Shown one piece after another: positions 8,101-11,023 of a stretch of 11,023 bases of DNA. Each line of letters begins with the position of its first letter. Position 1 is the first letter of the stretch. Both the position numbers and the translations under genes were made by a program. The notes below the pieces were generated by a model that saw only the letters and a list, made by a program, of their open reading frames with translations, made no database searches and was not told where the DNA came from. The DNA comes from an uncultured Anaerococcus sp. (GTDB lineage: Bacteria > Bacillota_A > Clostridia > Tissierellales > Peptoniphilaceae), in assembly GCA_902488555.1 (NCBI GenBank), contig CABTWT010000030.1:1-11023 (forward strand), in the 5' to 3' direction.

Positions 8101-9131
8101 CTTCTTATGAGCTTTATGTTGTGAATAACCCGAATTTTGTGCAAAATCCTGATATTACATCAGCTGATGCTAACAACAGTGATATGTCACAAACTATGCC
8201 AAGATCCTTTGCAGCTGATTTGGATGATACTGCCAACTATACTCTTATCGGTTCGGGAACTATGCCTGATGACGGCACAATTCCCATTCCGGCTCAGTAT
8301 GCAAATTCTCACCTGATTTTGAAGACGGTATCACCCTATGATTTGAAACAAGAAAGAGCTTATATTTCTGTACAAAACGTAGGTTTGTATGGGGGAACTT
8401 ATCAATATACTCAAACTGTTACCACCAATATAGTAACAAAACCAAGTAAAATCTTCTCTCAAACAGACTTAACTGAAGGTGAAGTACTGGCATTTAACAA
8501 GAAAAAGGATCCCATGTACTTTAATCTGTGGAAAAGGGATACCAAAAAGGAAATGATCAATAAGGGACAAGTAAAATTCAAAATGGAGGTAGCCAACGAC
8601 TATCCGGACTCAACTCCAGTACCTGATGATTTAAAGGAAATCACCTTTGATTTATCTAATCAAACCTCAGATCCTCTAAGTCCTTTAAAGATTGAAATTC
8701 CCGCAGGTATGACTGGAGAATATAATCTTACAGAAACCACTGCTCCTAAAGGCTATGTAGTTAATGGACTAAGCTACAGAATAAAAGTTGATTCTAAAAA
8801 AAGAACCGTAGAGCTTATAAGTGTAAAAGATTCTCAAGGGAAACCTGTGGAATATAAATTTAAGCTTCCGGGAGCCGCAACAGAATCATCACTTACAGCT
8901 ACAAACCCGGCACCACTATATAGGGAGCAGGTAGATGCAAGTGGAATAATTAAAGTAGATACTCAAATCGTTTCAATAGATGTCTTTGATCCTCAAGGTG
9001 AATTTCCAAGATCCGGAGGATTTGGAACCACGCTATTTTATATCGGGGGTATAGGACTTATGACTCTTGCCATGATATTTATAGATAAAAGAAAGAAGTT
9101 AAATGAATACATGGGAAAGGGGGGATACTGA
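2166..9131 (+). CDS. Giant SpaA/Cna-B multidomain surface protein, probable pilus tip adhesin
   Basis: This 2321-residue secreted, wall-anchored protein starts with a signal peptide (about 1-27, K-rich then hydrophobic, ending PVAG). An unrecognised globular domain follows (about 30-200), then a long charged, Glu/Lys/Ser/Asn-rich region (about 200-445). Seven Cna-B/SpaA-like beta domains can be picked out by E-box-like motifs at E518, E697, E996, E1154, E1386, E1714 and E2190 (for example YVIKET, YTLKEL, YNLTETTAPKGY); several have matching N-terminal lysines (VKKID near 1101, VNKKD near 1328, IKLSK near 1640) for intramolecular isopeptide bonds. A second charged region lies at about 715-880. 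Unassigned segments lie at about 1200-1320, 1416-1636 and 1756-2100. The C-terminus has FPRSG at 2280-2284, a membrane helix and a KRKK tail: a variant LPXTG sorting signal. I see no cysteine, no YPK pilin motif and no obvious vWA domain. Size, position first in the locus and lack of a pilin lysine suggest a tip pilin; a stand-alone adhesin is the alternative. Confidence 0.88.
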   Translation: MEKLKKIFSFILAIVLVGQVFIEPVAGYERDDKDVHMEKNFTYLLEMNNKKIVEAREGVYKVDLKRINYDSGYNYALLISWIVNKNTAPGQVFSISLPNDLELNLNGKAQDERGTFLGQVVDGEKAIINLYYNNDKINFYLTEEGYEASKIRELFGTDILLNINARKEIDKTELIYEVESKEGFYYESSDLVDEIEYDKLFSTEDQVIIEEPQGVEIIEPQESTMKIEVKDENNENTIEEKPKFSIFTKNKKDYKNSKDVSDNSQELKTSSLLEPKKEKVIDSIIDNREEVKNESLIEDKKVSGSIINKEEASESIVDSSDSIIQQGVFEDKNNILNSEKSSDELVIESNSKPITRNRNLDNESLDIEERPIKFEDAHKNEPKNYKNSLDRNDLKDLEDFNVTAEEQNQQNNLQEKENKEEISKQDTESLQIKNSTEIVSSPRKDLFLITREARDNLLGVSELARKRYIYTLRKTVDILDVKGMTRSEERIVGNYLTDDEGKLVFPDLSDGRYTFIKEGEGPFGKNFTVKNGLVYYDGKNLDESIIDISPKSKAFQKIEEEQKDYKAKEGFSTIEIELVGKNGKVIDPTGAVYSLYKVGADVEEKIDTLTWSTPAKVLDPKDILNKAINPLQIIEEPKVEIDRENNSEVTETYKTDAKLLKSEDSTSVDTLEPVDDEIKTNTKEVIQVTEGIYILKEDNPPLGYEKTRGSVELRVSKEAIEVNNLMETEDSSAEPKEELQLDKNIEENKIQEVEENTKDKNKEASNLIVEKTNRQIETSAKKPDEEPVLSNEKIRESSSKEEIVSENSTVEVSHSEKEDINQELDTQNSIEEKINLEKTQPKKIIKRERFTLDTKVLEEATKLSSKVIKSESEKNPAELKIVYQAEPKLSTGTLKIETVDKAGNKLFYGGTSSAEIGNLRDAALNHDATYGVYKKNDQTGNYEPLNIYNKMVYDPNLKKEVPAMENGQPVMVNYKNGKFGIVTLDNLPPGDYVVKEIKSVFQYAFKNLAMKLTVGADGKITNLKDATVDLADYEQNQTIPSTGKVNRVKLTYNQKMDLDSKRLIAETEVHEVENANINEVSENQTTKTVAATYHKGNLRVKKIDKNGKPIEGVTLELHGHDANRILRIYRVTTDANGIAEFRDLNVPSYHLLKEVAAPEGYALPNHQWMIYFGEGTWVEFDDNHKPKTEHIPLQISDNQIYATKVQLKPIIKLNPQETRQVVENDKYRPLIDGVTGASIAPKNWFQFLGINNPTGAPAEGTPEAETYWASNWNDPAYFAGGDYEKSFNASKDQLFYNTRETLTQSTDDVNVYNFEIINKPRAKVTVNKKDEEGNILPGATFAIYKVNEDGSQTPMKKGLNDWTEVSGLDGKAIFDNIPEGNYVIKETKSPGGYREDVREYKITVDGEANITFKDIVTEEETIYSGVEGFADYIERNIFEGVKVQDRFLLSSKIVSVDKDNKKFTEIFYLSAKDMLRNEEDISLGDYKDSPKFYAWPYIAYNTGSIDSNYLGQTNTSATSIDTFTSYKILADATNPMPEDFNIDLSDNTKYEKINDYGPQNSITFKGIDSPKGFIVKIEGSYNGEKPILTQGALSYGENTSAYSHAGVKINKKEEDQTRQSQLDFNVTNTRDKATPLDNKGVIKLSKIEAGTSNLVGGAEFGLYVGKWDQIGERDEPFAKATTKDAQIGNETLNDGKLVNLKFQDIPPGTYTLKELSAPYSYEKTLHTWTVRVFPSGLTLISLNPTFEEDPTLEEPVNVNDKITVSDFNIKVDSERPRTTIYPNINEFFEITFKTKMANGIRRGNYFTIDLDEKLSLEGTLSQVDLPDMTLNGYVLATGEKLPGTNTVKYTFTEAVENIGDVTSDFTVALSPNRKVVLNDTKTTFTVNVAGKSFTTPDTFGIDYSGAYPNQFGGKYWLPDYNGYYPGTMTSLSTAFINKIDNENAEIQNIFYSRPVNNQVTARTFYFTRGTGVLGPNSKTSYELYVVNNPNFVQNPDITSADANNSDMSQTMPRSFAADLDDTANYTLIGSGTMPDDGTIPIPAQYANSHLILKTVSPYDLKQERAYISVQNVGLYGGTYQYTQTVTTNIVTKPSKIFSQTDLTEGEVLAFNKKKDPMYFNLWKRDTKKEMINKGQVKFKMEVANDYPDSTPVPDDLKEITFDLSNQTSDPLSPLKIEIPAGMTGEYNLTETTAPKGYVVNGLSYRIKVDSKKRTVELISVKDSQGKPVEYKFKLPGAATESSLTATNPAPLYREQVDASGIIKVDTQIVSIDVFDPQGEFPRSGGFGTTLFYIGGIGLMTLAMIFIDKRKKLNEYMGKGGY

Positions 9132-9199
9132 TGGTTTACAAATCCTTCCTTTACAAGGGAGTAATGTATGTGAAGATTGAATAGCTGCATATAAGTCAA

Positions 9200-9228
9200 G
9201 AAGATTTGATGCAAGACTTAAAATCTTC
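9200..9228 (+). other. Intercistronic stem-loop, not a terminator
   Basis: GAAGATTT (9200-9207) pairs perfectly with AAATCTTC (9221-9228) over eight bases, with a 13-base loop. No T tract follows, so it does not look like a terminator. It could be an RNA processing or stability element between the adhesin and backbone pilin messages. Confidence 0.45.
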
Positions 9229-9241
9229 GAATGAGTTAAGT

Positions 9242-9280
9242 TAAATAGCTTGGCAATAGCCACGCATTTATAAAATTTTT
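9242..9280 (+). other. Interrupted hairpin followed by T run, possible weak terminator
   Basis: TAAAT (9242-9246) pairs with ATTTA (9266-9270), GC (9248-9249) with GC (9264-9265), and TGGC (9251-9254) with GCCA (9259-9262) around an AATA loop, with a bulge and one mismatch. Five T residues follow at 9276-9280, but five A/T bases lie between stem and T run. It may be a leaky terminator or a 5' stabilising structure for the pilin message; evidence is modest. Confidence 0.35.
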
Positions 9281-9303
9281 AAAAATAAGAATGGAGGAAG
9301 ACA

Positions 9304-11023
9304 ATGAAAAATACTAAGAAACTTTTATCACTAATATTGACTTTAGTGATGATAATTGGTGTAGTAGCACCTTTAAGTGCATACGCAATTGGTAATAATA
9401 ATAATACCATAGGTACAATAGCAAAAGACGATTATCAAAAAACTAAACCGGAAGGAAAGACTAAGGTAACAGTACACAAATTGCAAGCTGACAACTACAA
9501 AGTTCCTGAAGAAGGATTTGGTCATAATGGCGGAAAGCTTGAAAAAGAACAACTTGAAGGCTTAGGAACTAACGTAAAAGAACTTGACGGTGTAACTTTT
9601 ACTTACTATAAGCTAAAGGATGCTGCACAACTTGAATTATTTAAAAAAACACCTAAGCAATACGACACAAATGAAAAAGTTGAAGCGGTAGCAGATGTAA
9701 CTAAAGTTGGAACTATTACTACTGCAAACGGACAAGGTGCCGAAGTTGATTTAGAAGAAGGATACTACTGGTTTGTAGAATCAGGTAAACCTACTACTGT
9801 ATCATCATCAATTGCAGTACCTTTCGGTATTTCAATTCCTGTAATGAACCAAACTGAAATTGGCGAAGGCGATGACCTTATACCTGCCGGAACAGTTTAC
9901 CTAAATAAAGTTCACGTTTATCCTAAGAACGTAACAGGGGACGAAGTTATTCCTAAGAAGACTGTAGGAAACGAAGTAAACTTAAATGAAACTCACAATG
10001 TAGGAGATGTTCAAACTTGGTTCTTACAAGCTAATATCCCCGGAAATATCAAAGATTATGAAAAATTTGTAATGAGCGATGTATTCTTCAAAGGCTTAAC
10101 TTACAAGGGAAATGTTAAAGTATACATGGGTTATGACGGCGCACAAGACGCTCAAAAAGTAGAGCTTGAAAAAGGTGTAGACTATAACCTTGTAGAACCT
10201 GCTGCAGATACTAAGTTTACAACTGTAGAACCGAATCCTCTTGATGCTACAACAGTACTTACTGCACCAGCAGGTCAAGAATTCAGCGTAACTTTAACTG
10301 AAGCAGGTCTTAAAAAACTTGCAGATAATTATCAAACAGTTAAACAAAATGCAGGAGAAGGTAAACAAGTAAAAATTTATGCAACAGTTGATACGGTTAT
10401 CAACGAAGATGCAAAAATGGGTACACCTATCAAGAATACTTATGATCTAAAAATTAAAATTAAAGGTCAAGATGAAAAGAGCAAGAGACCTAACGATACT
10501 CCGGAAGTAGAAACAGGCGGAAAGAAATTTGTTAAGGTTTCTGAAACAGAAGTTACTAAGAAGTTGGCTGGAGCAGTATTTGCACTTTATGACGGAGATA
10601 AACAAATCGTTTGGACTCAAGCTTTAATAGATGCAAATAAAGATGCGATAGATAATGGTAAGTTCTGTAAAGATGAAAATGGAACAGTATTTGCTACCGG
10701 CACTCCTGAAATTGGAAAGCCGATTTATCTACAATCAGATGTAAATGGTTTATTTGAAATCAAAGGTCTTGAATACTCAAAATGGGAAAAGACAGAATTA
10801 GACGGAAATAAAACAGAAATTACGCATAATTACAAACTAAAGGAAGTTAAATTCCCTGAAGGTTATGCAGGAAATAAAGATACTGAAATTCCATTTACAG
10901 TCAATAAAACGTCTTATAAGGATAACGCAGAAGGATATCCTGAAAACACTCATGACGCACAAGGTAATATGCTTGTAAAGAATAAAGACCTTACTATACC
11001 TCCAACAGGTGGTATCGGTACTG
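9304..11023 (+). CDS. Probable major (backbone) pilin of a sortase-assembled pilus, 3' partial
   Basis: The frame is open from ATG 9304 to the window edge, 573 codons, and is cut a few residues after its sorting motif. GGAGG at 9293-9297 lies six bases upstream. A signal peptide (about 1-28, ending SAYA) is followed by an N-terminal domain (about 35-195). The pilin motif KVHVYPKN comes next, with K208 as the expected sortase acceptor lysine, then a middle domain (about 200-395). A C-terminal Cna-B/SpaA domain runs from about 403 (GGKKFVKVS, K407/K408/K411 candidates) to an E-box-like YKLKEVKFPEGY with E514. IPPTG at 565-569 is the LPXTG-type sorting signal; the following membrane helix and basic tail should lie just past the edge. 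Pilin motif, E-box and sorting signal together are the hallmarks of a backbone pilin, polymerised by a class C sortase linking the sorting-motif Thr to K208 of the next subunit. The visible part contains a single Cys, in FCKDENG. Confidence 0.92.
   Translation, partial: MKNTKKLLSLILTLVMIIGVVAPLSAYAIGNNNNTIGTIAKDDYQKTKPEGKTKVTVHKLQADNYKVPEEGFGHNGGKLEKEQLEGLGTNVKELDGVTFTYYKLKDAAQLELFKKTPKQYDTNEKVEAVADVTKVGTITTANGQGAEVDLEEGYYWFVESGKPTTVSSSIAVPFGISIPVMNQTEIGEGDDLIPAGTVYLNKVHVYPKNVTGDEVIPKKTVGNEVNLNETHNVGDVQTWFLQANIPGNIKDYEKFVMSDVFFKGLTYKGNVKVYMGYDGAQDAQKVELEKGVDYNLVEPAADTKFTTVEPNPLDATTVLTAPAGQEFSVTLTEAGLKKLADNYQTVKQNAGEGKQVKIYATVDTVINEDAKMGTPIKNTYDLKIKIKGQDEKSKRPNDTPEVETGGKKFVKVSETEVTKKLAGAVFALYDGDKQIVWTQALIDANKDAIDNGKFCKDENGTVFATGTPEIGKPIYLQSDVNGLFEIKGLEYSKWEKTELDGNKTEITHNYKLKEVKFPEGYAGNKDTEIPFTVNKTSYKDNAEGYPENTHDAQGNMLVKNKDLTIPPTGGIGT

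Larger units (their letters stand above)
9132..9303 (+). other. Spacer between the two pilus genes
   Basis: These 172 bases hold no convincing gene. A 17-codon ORF starts at ATG 9131, overlapping the previous stop, but has no supporting feature. Two possible hairpins and the backbone pilin's ribosome site (GGAGG, 9293-9297) are the visible content. A weak promoter-like pair, TTGGCA at 9250-9255 and TAAAAT at 9271-9276, has a spacing of only 15 bases and would put the start point almost on the ribosome site. The two genes are probably co-transcribed, with the hairpins shaping relative expression. Confidence 0.6.

Noticed and set aside
9131..9184. A 17-codon ORF overlapping the stop of the giant adhesin gene
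   Set aside because: It is too short to assess, has no family resemblance, and such overlaps are common by chance.
9250..9276. Promoter for the backbone pilin (TTGGCA and TAAAAT)
   Set aside because: Spacing is only 15 bases and the start point would fall almost on the ribosome site, so it is not listed as a promoter.
10096..10278. Minus-strand 60-codon open frame opposite the backbone pilin
   Set aside because: It is the shadow of a clear pilin gene, and its Cys/Tyr/Ser-rich product matches no family I recognise.

Overview
The window comes from a low-GC Gram-positive bacterium. Coding is AT-rich, Arg is mostly AGA, Shine-Dalgarno sites are strong, and surface proteins end in sortase signals. 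A yqeK-LCP-rsfS run plus a SpaA-type pilus fits a Firmicute, plausibly an anaerobic coccus of the Tissierellia (Peptoniphilus or Anaerococcus-like); that genus-level guess is inference only. All supported genes lie on the + strand.

Positions 1-1741 are a compact housekeeping operon: the 3' end of a probable yqeK HD-domain gene, an LCP (LytR-CpsA-Psr) cell-wall glycopolymer ligase overlapping it by four bases, the ribosomal silencing factor rsfS (TTG start) and ridA. A strong intrinsic terminator follows ridA.

Positions 1742-2165 are about 420 bases without an established gene, but they are not empty. They hold a near-consensus promoter (TTGACA, 17 bases, TACATT with an extended TG), short direct repeats around it, two perfect TATAAT boxes, a 39-codon leader ORF containing an (AT)9 tract, and a 14-bp terminator-like hairpin 42 bases before the first pilus gene. 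The leader ORF's stop codon overlaps the base of that hairpin. Changing the (AT) count by one unit would end translation immediately after the tract or carry it through the hairpin to the pilus start codon. This is the most interesting feature of the window: a possible phase-variable, translation-controlled attenuator of pilus expression. It is a hypothesis from sequence layout only.

Positions 2166-11023 are a sortase-assembled pilus locus. First is a very large (2321 aa) mosaic SpaA/Cna-B surface protein with an FPRSG sorting signal and no visible pilin lysine motif, likely the tip adhesin. After a 172-base gap containing two hairpins comes a probable backbone pilin with a VYPK pilin motif, a Cna-B E-box and an IPPTG sorting signal, cut off by the window end just after that motif. 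The pilus sortase (class C) is not in the window and would be expected downstream. In the usual model the sortase joins the backbone pilin's sorting-motif threonine to the pilin-motif lysine of the next subunit, the large protein caps the fibre, and the polymer is then attached to the cell wall.
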